Positions 51,198-61,596 of a stretch of DNA of 64,000 nt are shown here, piece after piece. The stretch is taken from assembly GCF_040954645.1 (NCBI RefSeq), contig NC_092809.1, positions 83,476,389 to 83,540,388 on the forward strand, written 5' to 3'. The DNA is from Diabrotica undecimpunctata (Eukaryota; Arthropoda; Insecta; Coleoptera; Chrysomelidae). Position 1 is the first letter of the stretch. Each line of letters begins with the position of its first letter. The translations under genes were made by a program, and so were the position numbers. A model generated the notes under the pieces. The model saw only the letters and a list, made by a program, of their open reading frames with translations. It searched no databases and was not told where the DNA came from.

Positions 51198-52478
51198 ATG
51201 AAAAAAATGGAACAGAAATTGGAAGAGAATTATAGAAAATTAGAAAAGAAAATAGAAGATAATAATAATAAAATTGTAAAAAAAATGGATAAAAAACTTG
51301 AAGCTGCAGAGAAAAAAGTAGCAAATGAAATAAAAAGTATACGGAATGACTACAAGAAAAGGATAGACAATGAGAGGACAGAAGTAAAGAGGATTATTCA
51401 AGATAATAAGATAGATATAGAACAGAAAATAGAGTTACAGAAATGTAACTTAGAAGTAAAAATTAACGAAGACAGGAGAAACACAGAAGAAAAATTAGAC
51501 GATATACAACAAAATATCCAAATAAATTGTAATCAAATAAGAAATGTGGAACAGAGAATAGATGATATTTCACAAATGAGAGACATAGGGAGACCTTACT
51601 TAAATTTAACAAATGAGACTGGGATTAAATTCTCTGGTAATATAAAAAATTTGCATCCTAGAGTATACATAAATAGTTTAAAACATAAATTAAGATTTGT
51701 GAATAATATTAATGATATTAAAGATTATATTAGAATGACATTAAATGACAATGCAGCAACTTGGTTTGCTAGTATTGAGAATGATTTAGATAATTTTCAA
51801 ACATTTGAAAATAAATTTTTAAATTATTATTGGGGTGAATTAGAGCAAGCCAAGTTTAGAGAAATTCTATATTTTGGAAAGTATAATCAAAATTTAAAAT
51901 CAAATATGGTAGATTATGCATTGAAATTGATAACAGTTGCAAAATATTTAGAACCACCACTTAGAGAGGATGAAACAGTCTTAAATGTATCTAGACATTT
52001 TGATGCTGATGTTGTGCAAACCGTAACTGTACAAAATATTCAAACAATAGATAGTTTTATTAATTTTATTCAAAGAATACAAAGAGGCAATATGACAAGT
52101 AATAATAACAACAGAAAAAACAATAATAACTTTCAATATAATAAAAATGATAATCAACAATATAGACAATCATATAATAGATATGGTAATAATTTACAAA
52201 ATTTTAATAATAATAACAGTAATTATAATAGACAACATTTTAATAACAGTACTAATAATAATAGACAATATTTTAACAATAGAAGAAATACAGAGCGACC
52301 TAACTATAACAGACAGGTAAATTGTGTTCGAAGGAATAGGAGCTGCGAAGACAGGGAACGAAATCGTACAAGGCAAGAAAATGTGAGTAGAAGTCATAGT
52401 AGGGAAAGACATAGTACATCAGATCCAAGTGGTCAGATACAATCAGACAATTCTAATAATCAAAATTTTGTGCAGTAA
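51198..52478 (+). CDS. gag: gypsy-3 copy B gag
   Basis: About 426 codons from ATG 51198 (open upstream to 51141). Residues 1-130 form a long charged coiled coil (LEENYRKLEKKIEDNNNKI and similar). A capsid-like part follows (IKFSGNIKNLHPRVYINSL, ATWFASIENDLDNFQTF, FLNYYWGELEQAKFREILY). The C-terminus is Asn-rich with many NN/YN repeats and then Arg-rich (RRNRSCEDRERNR), which probably binds RNA in place of a zinc knuckle. The frame is intact; its AAT-rich part is the site where gypsy-1 landed in copy A. Confidence 0.88.
   Translation: MKKMEQKLEENYRKLEKKIEDNNNKIVKKMDKKLEAAEKKVANEIKSIRNDYKKRIDNERTEVKRIIQDNKIDIEQKIELQKCNLEVKINEDRRNTEEKLDDIQQNIQINCNQIRNVEQRIDDISQMRDIGRPYLNLTNETGIKFSGNIKNLHPRVYINSLKHKLRFVNNINDIKDYIRMTLNDNAATWFASIENDLDNFQTFENKFLNYYWGELEQAKFREILYFGKYNQNLKSNMVDYALKLITVAKYLEPPLREDETVLNVSRHFDADVVQTVTVQNIQTIDSFINFIQRIQRGNMTSNNNNRKNNNNFQYNKNDNQQYRQSYNRYGNNLQNFNNNNSNYNRQHFNNSTNNNRQYFNNRRNTERPNYNRQVNCVRRNRSCEDRERNRTRQENVSRSHSRERHSTSDPSGQIQSDNSNNQNFVQ
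52463..52469 (+). promoter_or_regulatory. -1 frameshift site (A AAT TTT) at the gag end of gypsy-3
   Basis: AAATTTT is in the X XXY YYZ phase relative to gag (CAA AAT TTT), three codons before the gag stop. A -1 slip enters the pol reading, which is open through NYKLGQCYYEKP to the protease. The same bases occur in copy A near 39355. No downstream structure was assessed. Confidence 0.6.
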
Positions 52479-53460
52479 ACTTTCTGAATTACAAGTTAGG
52501 CCAATGCTATTATGAAAAACCTTCTGAATTTATTTCTTTAGATGAAGATAAAATTATTGAATCTATTAATTTAATTTATATAAATGCTTTGGCCAAAAAT
52601 AAAATTATTAAGATTATGATAGATACTGGTTCAGAAAGTACTTTAGTCTCGGAGAATTTTATTTTTAATACATTAAAATTATCAGATATAATAAAGATTC
52701 CAAAAATTAAAATTGTTGGTGCAAATAATAAGAAGTTGGGTGAAATTGATAAACTAGCCAATTTTAAAATTAATATTCTTAATAAAGAAATTAATATGCA
52801 AGGATTTATTGTCAAGGATTTATGTGTTGATGTATTAATGGGAAATGATGAATTGGAAAAGAAGGAAAGTAAAGATAGATTTTGAAAAAAAAATGGTAAC
52901 TTTGGAAGGGCAAATAATTAAATTTATGCAGAAAGATGAGGTGGAAGAAGGAATAAGAGTTGATAGGATATTATTAAAAGAAAATAATGATGTTTATGAA
53001 GAAGAAATGTATTTTGATGATAGGGAAATGTTCCAAAAGAATGTAAAGAATAATGGTAGTGAATATTTAAGGAATGGAAATTTTAAGCAGATGGATGCCT
53101 ACGAGTCGGAGTGCGTAAAATTGGAAGCAAGGAATAATGAGTACATATTGAAGAATAATGTGATTTGTAAAGAAGAAGATATGATGAAAGTTTTAAATTG
53201 CCCTGAAGAATATAAATCAATAGTCATTTCCATATTGCAGCAACACAAGGGACTTGTCAATAAAGAAAATAGAATTGCACAAAATTATATCCATAGTATA
53301 AAAGTTAAAGAAGAAAAAGATTTTAAAACAAAATCATACCCAATACCATATAAATACAGAGAAGAAGTAAACAAAACAATTAATAATATGTTAGAAGATG
53401 GGATCATTGAGAAGGCAGACATCCTCAGGCAAATCCTGCAGAAAGATATATTAAAGAAGT
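52470..53460 (+). pseudogene. pol: gypsy-3 copy B pol remnant (protease, start of RT, fused to integrase fragment)
   Basis: Protease DTGSESTLVSENFIF at about 52615-52660, followed by the same linker as copy A. A phase change occurs near 52865 (one extra G-run base relative to copy A). The reading continues through MMKVLNCPEEYKS to the RT finger part (KSYPIPYKYREEVNKTINN). At about 53417 it joins AGACATCCTCAGGCAAATCC, which is integrase sequence (46877 onward in copy A), in the wrong phase, and soon stops. Most of RT, RNase H and integrase are deleted. Confidence 0.87.
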
Positions 53461-53490
53461 TATAAAATATTTAAGGATACTGTGCCAAAT

Positions 53491-54528
53491 GTGCATAGGC
53501 AACCAAAAATACTCTCGAAGTGACAGATATAAATTAAGAATTATAAGGAATATAAAGTGGGGTTATAATAATAATGTTAGTTTAAAATGTTTAATTTATA
53601 TATATTTAATGATTTAAGTGTTTATGTGTTTATGTGTTTATGTGTTTAAGTGTTTATTAAATGTCGATAAGATTCTCGATAGGAGAGTAAAGACTTCTCT
53701 AGATCACGGAAGATGGCCTGTTTGCGAAATAGACTATTCCAGAAAATTCAGATATGTAGGAAATGGAACAAATCGAATATGATTTCTTGCCAGATGGTTC
53801 TGGAAGATTGAAAAGGTATAAATACTCGGTGATTTGTCACTGCCAGTCAGTTAGTAAGAAAGTTAGATAGAGTTAGTAAGAAGTCAGACAGTTACAGTAT
53901 AAAGTCAGTCGGTCCTATTTTCAATATAGTTTAAGATAGAATACAGTCAGTCAGTTGGTGAAATGTTCAATATAGTAAGTTCAATGAAGATGAAGAAACA
54001 GAATAAAGAAAATATGATTGGACGAAATTAAAAATTATATTATGATTGGAGATTAGTAGAAATAAAATTATATAATATATTTGGTGATTGGATATTGGTG
54101 TATTAAAAAGAAGAATAAATATAAATGCAGTTAAGAAGAAAAATATTTTAAATTGGTGGAAGCTGATAATTGGAAAAAGTAATTTCACAAAAACAAGGAT
54201 AACCGAAGCTGAGAACGAAGACATTGAGTGGTGATTAAAATCTATATAGTAAAAAACAGTTCATTTAGGCATTCAGTGACAGAAAGGTACAAAATTTTGT
54301 TAATATAATTTAGTTAGTGTCATAAGAATTTCAATTTTAAAGATAGTTTGTTAAAAATTTACATTGTCTATATAATTTAATTAGTTTCATAAGAATTTTA
54401 ATTTAAAGATAGTTTATTTTAAATTGTACATTGGTTATGTTAGATATATATGTGTGTTTCATAATAGATATAATAAAGATAATTTCAAAAAGTGCTTACA
54501 AACTAATTCTTTGAGAACCGCGATAAAA

Positions 54529-54530
<2 letters not shown>
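53491..54530 (+). repeat. gypsy-3 copy B 3' LTR-like region
   Basis: Begins ATGTGCATAGGCAACC right after the integrase remnant and matches the 5' region: GTGGGGTTATAA, then GATAAGATTCTCGATAGGAG to GGTCCTATTTTCAATATAG (53655-53935). There is a short TGTTTATG repeat at 53618-53650. It then extends through AT-rich sequence to GAGAACCGCGATAAAAACC. The outer end is not clear, because a (TA)n tract and the PLE cluster follow. Confidence 0.65.

Positions 54531-54614
<84 letters not shown>
54531..54614. repeat. (TA)n microsatellite at the left border of the PLE-2 cluster
   Basis: About 84 bp of pure TA. Another TA-rich tract (about 61024-61044) follows the right end of the cluster, so the PLE copies appear to have landed in a TA microsatellite. 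Open frames here are artefacts. Confidence 0.9.
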
Positions 54615-54621
<7 letters not shown>

Positions 54622-54694
54622 AAAAATGTGCACTCGTAAGTGAATGGGATGTTTTCGGTCAATTTGGAGATAAAAAAGACAAGAGTTGTGCTAC

Positions 54695-54757
54695 TTTATC
54701 TTTATTGAAGACGTTTCGCCTATTGTTCAATAAGCATCATCAGTTCATCTAAAAGAG
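54695..54757 (-). ncRNA. Hammerhead ribozyme in PLE-2 copy 1, intact core
   Basis: Read on the minus strand: CTGATGA (54743-54737), stem II GCTTATTG / CAATAGGC with an AA loop, GAAA (54717-54714), then CGTC with predicted cleavage after the C at 54710. Stem I pairs TTCA with TGAA and then AAAG with CTTT across a bulge. Stem III is only the palindrome ACGU, which suggests it acts as a dimer, as reported for PLE hammerheads. Confidence 0.85.
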
Positions 54758-55208
54758 TGTTATTAGCGATACATCTAATATGAAAAAACAATTAAGTAAA
54801 TGATCTTACCTTTAAAAGATCTGTAGCATTACAATGTTGTTATTGCAAAGAAACATCAAAAAATTAATATAATAAATATAACAGCAAAAAATATAGAAAC
54901 ACAGAACGCTGGAAGATTCCCAATTTAACTAATTTGTTTTAAATTTCACTTTTGAAAACATTGATTGATTAAATCTATCAAAAAATATAATTGTCAATTT
55001 TGAATTGTTATATAAACAACGGCACGGCTAGGGTTCTTGACTGTTATGATCATATCATGAAAATGAAGTATTTGAAAGCTCGACTGTCAGAAATGACAAT
55101 CACCTGGTGAGATCGAAGGAAAAGTTTTATAGATGTCAACATAAATGTTATAATATAATAAAAGAAGTTGAAGAAGAAAACAATAATTAAAAGTAGAATA
55201 CGGAAGAA

Positions 55209-56478
55209 TCAATTTTGTAGTATTAGTGCATGGTAAATTTGGCTTAAGTTGCTGATATCAGTTCTCTTATTTAATGCATCAGGTTGTTTCAAAATATGAC
55301 ACATCTCCATAAATTGTCTCTTATTAAGGTTACGTTTTCTACAGAGAATTCTAACATCATCAAAATTAACAGTATGTTTGGTGTTGATTGCATGTTCTGC
55401 AAGGGCACAAGTATGTTTAGAAAGTTTAATGTCACTACGATGTGAAGTAAGGCGTCCTTTAAGGGAACGGCTAGTCTGACCAATATAACATGCATCACAG
55501 TCAGAACAGGGTATGTGATAGACTACATTCACTTGTTCCAAAAAGGAAATAGGTGTTTTAATTTTATAAAACAAGTTCCTGACAGTCTTAGCATTATTGA
55601 TAGCAATCTTAACCGGGATATTGTTCTGTTTGTACAATTTAATAAGCTTTTCAGTAACATATGGGAAATAGGGTAGTGAAGAGTAATGGGTGGTGGAAGT
55701 TGCAATGTTAGGAGAAAGTAGAGTACTGTTGTTCATAATATTATTAGAAATCATTCTTAGTTGATCACCATCAGGTAAATCATCAATAGAAGACCCAAAA
55801 CTTGTTGAAAAAAGGTATTTATTTATGAGAGATGTAGGGTAAGAATTGTCAGATAGTATATTTCTGAGTAACAAAAGAAAATCCCTTTTGTTATCAGGAT
55901 GGTGTAACCTATGTAGCCTACAGCTAAGTGCTCTTATAAGATTTATTTTGTATTTGAACGGATGGCAAGAATGATAGTTAAGAAACCTATTACTAGCCAT
56001 AGGTTTCCTGTACCAACTTGTAGTTAGTGTATTGTCACTATTTCTAAAGACACGCATGTCTAAGAAAGGAATACTATTGTTAGAAGGATCCTCAAGTTCA
56101 TAAGTAAACTGTAAGTGAGGATCAAAACCATTAAAAATCGATAAGGTAGACTCTACTTTGTCAGGGGGTAAGGCTAACAAAAGGTCATCAACGTACCGTT
56201 TAACAAAAGGGATATGGAAATCTATAAGACCCAAACATTCAGATATCAAGTCATCAAGGACAAAGTTAACAAGGATGGGAGATATGGATGAACCCATTGG
56301 TGTACCAAAAATTTGTAAGTAATATTTATCATTGAAAACAAAAAAATTAGTGTCAAACACCAATTGCAAAAGCTCTGCAAACACGTCCCAGGAAACGGGG
56401 GAGTTTAGTTGGATAGTGTTCCAATGATTACTTAAAGAAGTGAGAACACTAGAAAAAGGAAGGTTAGTGAAAAGTGAA
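55209..56478 (-). pseudogene. PLE-2 copy 1 RT/GIY-YIG, 5'-truncated
   Basis: The frame starts inside RT (FTNLPFSSVLTSL), continues with IFGTPMGSSISPILVNFVL (motif B), KRYVDDLLLAL (YVDD) and FLDMRVFRN, and ends with the nuclease (CSDCDACYIGQTSRSLKGRL ... HRSDIKLSKHTCALAEHA). No internal stop to 55209. The codons before the truncation come from copy 2 read backwards. The first half of the protein is missing. Confidence 0.9.
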
Positions 56479-56597
56479 AAAATAGGTTTCTTAACTATCA
56501 TTCTTGCCATCCGTTCAAATACAAAATAAATCTCATAAAAGCACTCAGCTGTAGGCTACATAGGTTAACACATCCTGATAACAAAAGGGATTCTCTT

Positions 56598-57263
56598 TTG
56601 TTACTCAGAAATATACTATCTGACAATTCTTACCCTACATCTCTCATAAATAAATACCTTTTTTCAACAAGTTTTGGGTCTTCTATTGATGATTTACCTG
56701 ATGGTGATCAACTAAGAATGATTTCTAATAATATTATGAACAACAGTACTCTACTTTCTCCTAACATTGCAACTTCCACCACCCATTACTCTTCACTACC
56801 CTATTTCCCATATGTTACTGAAAAGCTTATTAAATTGTACAAACAGAACAATATCCCGGTTAAGATTGCTATCAATAATGCTAAGACTGTCAGGAACTTG
56901 TTTTCTAAAATTAAAACACCTCTTTCCTTTTTGGAACAAGTGAATGTAGTCTATCACATACCCTGTTCTGAATGTGATGCATGTTATATTGGTCAGACTG
57001 GCAGTTCCCTTAAAGGACGCCTTACTTCACATCGTAGTGACATTAAACTTTCTAAACATACTTGTGCCCTTGCAGAACATGCAATCAATACCAAACATAC
57101 TGTTAATTTTGATGATGTTAGAATTCTCTGTAGAAAACGTAACCTTAATAAGAGACAATGTATGGAGATGTGTCATATTTTGAAACTACCTGATGCATTA
57201 AATAAGAGAACTGATATCAGCAACTTAAGCCAAATTTACCATGCACTAATACTACAAAATTGA
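56598..57263 (+). pseudogene. PLE-2 copy 2 C-terminal RT/GIY-YIG fragment
   Basis: 221 codons open from within the RT thumb region (LLRNILSDNSYPTSLIN) to the nuclease (CSECDACYIGQTGSSLKGRL, NFDDVRILC) and the end ALILQN. Just upstream a CTCTT for TTCTT-type change and a phase shift separate it from the remaining RT sequence back to 56480. The RT catalytic motifs are missing. Confidence 0.88.
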
Positions 57264-57714
57264 TTCTTCCGTATTCTACTTTTAATTATTGTTTTCTTCT
57301 TCAACTTCTTTTATTATATCATAACATTTATGTTGACATCTATAAAACTTTTCCTTCAATCTCACCAGCTGATTGTCATTTCTGACAGTCGAGCTTTCAA
57401 ATACTTCATTTTCATGATATGATCATAACAGTCAAAAACCCTAGCCGTGCCGTTGTTTATATAACAATTCAAAATTGACAATTATATTTTTTGATAGATT
57501 TAATCAATCAATGTTTTCAAAAGGGAAATTTAAAATTAATTAGTTAAATTGGGAATCTTCCAGCGTTCTGTGTTTCTATATTTTTTGCTGTTATATTTAT
57601 TATATTAATTTTTTGATGTTTCTTTGCAATAACAACATTGTAATGCTACAGATCTTTTAAAGGTAAGATCATTTACTTAATTGTTTTTTCATATTAGATG
57701 TATCGCTAATAACA

Positions 57715-57778
57715 CTCTTTTAGATGAACTGATGATGCTTATTGAACAATAGGCAAAACGTCTTCAATAAAGATACAG
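57715..57778 (+). ncRNA. Hammerhead ribozyme in PLE-2 copy 2, mutated core (GAAA to AAAA)
   Basis: Same stems as the other copies: CTGATGA at 57729-57735, stem II 57737-57754, CGTC at 57759-57762. But 57755 is A in place of the conserved G12, so the core reads AAAA. G12 is a catalytic base of the hammerhead, so this copy should be inactive. It is the one placed upstream of the full-length frame. Confidence 0.85.
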
Positions 57779-57883
57779 TAGCACAACTCTTGTCTTTTTT
57801 ATCTCCAAATTGACCGAAAACATCCCATTCACTTACGAGTGCACATTTTTTTATATTAAATTAAACGGTCATATACCTTAAAG

Positions 57884-60403
57884 ATGTCTTCATGTACAGA
57901 GGGATTCTATGCTAAGACTAAGCGCATCTATGGAGAAACTACAGTGAAGCAACTCAAGAGATGGACAAATTTAGTTGAAAAGTTAGCTACAGCGGAAGCA
58001 AGAAGAACTTTCTTATTAGAATGTAGGAGAACACGGAAGATTCCCAGATTTATCATTGATTGTACGTCTACAATTCTTTCTTCTACTACGGGGACCATTA
58101 GTCCCACTATCCAACACCTGAGTCAATCACTTAACAGGCAGGTGAGGGCACGATTGCTTAATTTTCATATTTCAATGGTTCATTCAGACATTAAATTCAT
58201 TACTAATCAAATTAAAAATATCACTGAGTTTTTAGACCAGGTTCTTCCTGTCCCTTTATTGGACACTTTTGAGACTTCTTTACACAGAAAATTCAATTTC
58301 TATTAAAAAAAATCAATCTTACGCCTTCAAAAGAAGTTAGATAATTTAGATACCCCGGAGTTTCATAAAATTTCTTTCAATCCTAAATGGATTAAAAATC
58401 TTTCCAATGTTGATGTTCCTCAAGACATTCTTAAACTTTTATCTTTGGGACCAAAATTTGGCCTTCAACCATTTTTCAGGGATTATTCCGTTAATAGGAT
58501 TCTTGCTGATGTTGAAAATATTTTGTCATATGCAGATGACTCAGACCTTTTATCCCTTAGGTCTTCTTCTAATAACATTTTATTGAATTATACCAAACGT
58601 CCTAAGCATTCCATATCGATCATTGATAATGTATATAGGGAAACATTATCTTTTTTAAAAAATCACCCAAACCTTTTGGTCCTCACTAGCGACAAGGGTA
58701 ATTCCACAGTTCTCATGGATAGATATCAATACATATCTCTCAGCCAGTCCTTGTTGGACGATAGTCGTTATTATCAACTCCTTCCCTCTAACCCTTGCTC
58801 TAAGTTTATTAATAGAATAAATAAGTTTATTACGCATTTGAAGAATATTAAGGTCATAAACCAAACCATAGCTAAATCTCTGCATAACTATGATGGTTAT
58901 TCACCGAGATTTTACTGTTTACCTAAAATACATAAACCAACTCTTAGTATGAGACCTATTGTATCTTCTATCAATTCACCAAATATACACATTGCTAAAT
59001 TTCTAACTGATATTCTATCTAGATCCTATGATTATCACAATTCTTATAATATTTTTGATTCTTTTCAATTTAGTGCATTTATTAACAATTTCAAACTACC
59101 AGTTAATTACATTTTGGTGAGCTTTGATGTAGTATCACTTTTCACTAACCTTCCTTTTTCTAGTGTTCTCACTTCTTTAAGTAATCATTGGAACACTATC
59201 CAACTAAACTCCTCCGTTTCCTGGGACGTGTTTGCAGAGCTTTTGCAATTGGTGTTTGATACTAATTTTTTGGTTTTCAATGATAAATATTACTTACAAA
59301 TTTTTGGTACACCAATGGGTTCATCCATATCTCCCATCCTTGTTAACTTTGTCCTTGATGACTTGATATCTGAATGTTTGCGTCTTATAGATTTCCATAT
59401 CCCTTTTGTTAAACGGTACGTTGATGACCTTTTGTTAGCCTTACCCCCTGACAAAGTAGAGTCTACCTTATCGATTTTTAATGGTTTTGATCCTCACTTA
59501 CAGTTTACTTATGAACTTGAGGATCCTTCTAACAATAGTATTCCTTTCTTAGACATGCGTGTCTTTAGAAATAGTGACAATACACTAACTACAAGTTGGT
59601 ACAGGAAACCTATGGCTAGTAATAGGTTTCTTAACTATCATTCTTGCCATCCGTTCAAATACAAAATAAATCTTATAAAAGCACTCAGCTGTAGGCTACA
59701 TAGGTTAACACATCCTGATAACAAAAGGGATTTTCTTTTGTTACTCAGAAATATACTATCTGACAATTCTTACCCTACATCTCTCATAAATAAATACCTT
59801 TTTTCAACAAGTTTTGGGTCTTCTATTGATGATTTACCTGATGGTGATCAACTAAGAATGATTTCTAATAATATTATGAACAACAGTACTCTACTTTCTC
59901 CTAACATTGCAACTTCCACCACCCATTACTCTTCACTACCCTATTTCCCATATGTTACTGAAAAGCTTATTAAATTGTACAAACAGAACAATATCCCGGT
60001 TAAGATTGCTATCAATAATGCTAAGACTGTCAGGAACTTGTTTTCTAAAATTAAAACACCTCTTTCCTTTTTGGAACAAGTGAATGTAGTCTATCACATA
60101 CCCTGTTCTGAATGTGATGCATGTTATATTGGTCAGACTGGCCGTTCCCTTAAAGGACGCCTTACTTCACATCGTAGTGACATTAAACTTTCTAAACATA
60201 CTTGTGCCCTTGCAGAACATGCAATCAACACCAAACATACTGTTAATTTTGATGATGTTAGAATTCTCTGTAGAGAACGTAACCTTAATAAGAGACAATT
60301 TATGGAGATGTGTCATATTTTGAAACAACCTAATGCATTAAATAAGAGAACTGATATCAGCAACTTAAGCCAAATTTACCATGCACTAATACTACAAAAT
60401 TGA
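57884..60403 (+). pseudogene. PLE-2 RT/GIY-YIG polyprotein, one internal stop
   Basis: One phase from ATG 57884 (MSSCTEGFYAKTKRIYG) to 60403, about 840 codons, broken only by a TAA at 58304-58306. N-terminal helical region, then FLKNHPNLLVLTSDKGN, PRFYCLPKIHKPTLSMRPI, SFDVVSLFTNLP (motif A), GTPMGSSISPILVN (motif B), KRYVDDLLLAL (YVDD), and the C-terminal GIY-YIG nuclease (CSECDACYIGQTGRSLKGRL) with its Cys pair. All RT and nuclease motifs are present. With stop-free relatives nearby, this copy is close to intact. Confidence 0.92.
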
Positions 60404-61024
60404 TTCTTCCGTATTCTACTTTTAATTATTGTTTTCTTCTTCAACTTCTTTTATTATATCATAACATTTATGTTGACATCTATAAAACTTTTCCTTCAAT
60501 CTCACCAGCTGATTGTCATTTCTGACAGTCGAGCTTTCAAATACTTCATTTTCATGATATGATCATAACAGTCAAGAACCCTAGCCGTGCCGTTGTTTAT
60601 ATAACAATTCAAAATTGACAATTATATTTTTTGATAGATTTAATCAATCAATGTTTTCAAAAATGAAATTTAAAACAAATTAGTTAAATTGGGAATCTTC
60701 CAGCGTTCTGTGTTTCTATATTTTTTGCTGTTATATTTATTATATTAATTTTTTGATGTTTCTTTGCAATAACAACATTGTAATGCTACAGATCTTTTAA
60801 AGGTAAGATCATTTACTTAATTGTTTTTTCATATTAGATGTATCGCTAATAACACTCTTTTAGATGAACTGATGATGCTTATTGAACAATAGGCGAAACG
60901 TCTTCAATAAAGATAAAGTAGCACAACTCTTGTCTTTTTTATCTCCAAATTGACCGAAAACATCCCATTCACTTACGAGTGCACATTTTTTTATATTAAA
61001 TTAAACGGTCATATACCTTAAAGA
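60404..61024 (+). repeat. PLE-2 copy 3 3' region (second pseudo-LTR copy)
   Basis: Nearly identical to 57264-57883, with a few single-base differences (for example the hammerhead GAAA and a 5-base region near 60660). It holds the intact hammerhead and ends ACGGTCATATACCTTAAAG before the TA tract. Confidence 0.9.
60855..60918 (+). ncRNA. Hammerhead ribozyme in PLE-2 copy 3, intact core
   Basis: CTGATGA at 60869-60875; stem II GCTTATTG (60877-60884) and CAATAGGC (60887-60894), 8 bp with one G-U; GAAA at 60895-60898; ACGT stem III palindrome; predicted cleavage after C60902. Stem I pairs TTCA with TGAA next to the core and AAAG with CTTT further out, with a bulge that could give the tertiary contact. 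Confidence 0.88.
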
Positions 61025-61596
61025 TATATATACATATATATATACCGATTCGGCAAATTTTCAACTACCGTATACGTTATTCAGTATGTGGAACAAAGAT
61101 AACACTTAATTGTTTGAATACGAGTGAGACACAATCCACGCACTTGGAGTAGCGAGTCTAATTTTTAAACAGTGTTGCGAAATTTCTGTAACATAACTCC
61201 TTCTAAAACATTAGTCGGATACATGAGTATAACATAATGTTTAAATCCACTACAGTTCATTGTAGAATGAAAATTAATATTGCCCCAACAAACCTTACAT
61301 GAACTAATCATGTAAGTATTATTTTTTAAACGATTATATCATTACTTCATTAATTAACAAAGAATACTGAATTGAGAAATTGAGATGCGACAACAGCGTG
61401 AGCTAAATAAATAACGCACTTCAGTAGACAGAAAAATAGTATAAACCATTTGCCCTCTCTACCACTTCCCCTCAAAAGAATAGGCGGTCCTTATCTGTAC
61501 AGCAGGTTTAAGGTCAATAAGTTAAGGTCTATTTATTTGATTTTTAGCTGTCTTGGTAAAAGGTTGAAAACAAATAATTAACATGCCAAGCGTATA
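61025..61596. other. Unassigned spacer
   Basis: Starts with TA-rich sequence, then unique-looking AT-rich DNA. No open frame or known repeat recognised. It may be flanking sequence older than the PLE and Tigger insertions. Confidence 0.5.

Larger units (their letters stand above)
54615..56478 (-). mobile_element. PLE-2 copy 1: minus-strand, 5'-truncated
   Basis: Reverse-oriented PLE copy, truncated inside the RT region at about 56478, where it abuts plus-strand copy 2. It keeps RT motif B onward, the GIY-YIG nuclease, the 3' region and a hammerhead. It is very similar to 59130-60990 in the full copy. Confidence 0.92.
56480..57883 (+). mobile_element. PLE-2 copy 2: plus-strand partial copy (pseudo-LTR) upstream of the full copy
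   Basis: Matches 59620-61023 of the full copy and joins it directly in tandem at 57883/57884. Such a partial upstream copy is the standard PLE pseudo-LTR. It supplies the sequence upstream of the full copy's ATG. It contains a hammerhead with a mutated core. Confidence 0.9.
57884..61024 (+). mobile_element. PLE-2 copy 3: full-length Penelope-like element
   Basis: Complete unit with N-terminal part, RT, GIY-YIG and 3' region (60404-61024) nearly identical to 57264-57883. It is followed by TA-rich sequence. Predicted hammerhead cleavage sites in copies 2 and 3 are 3140 bases apart, about one unit. Confidence 0.92.
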
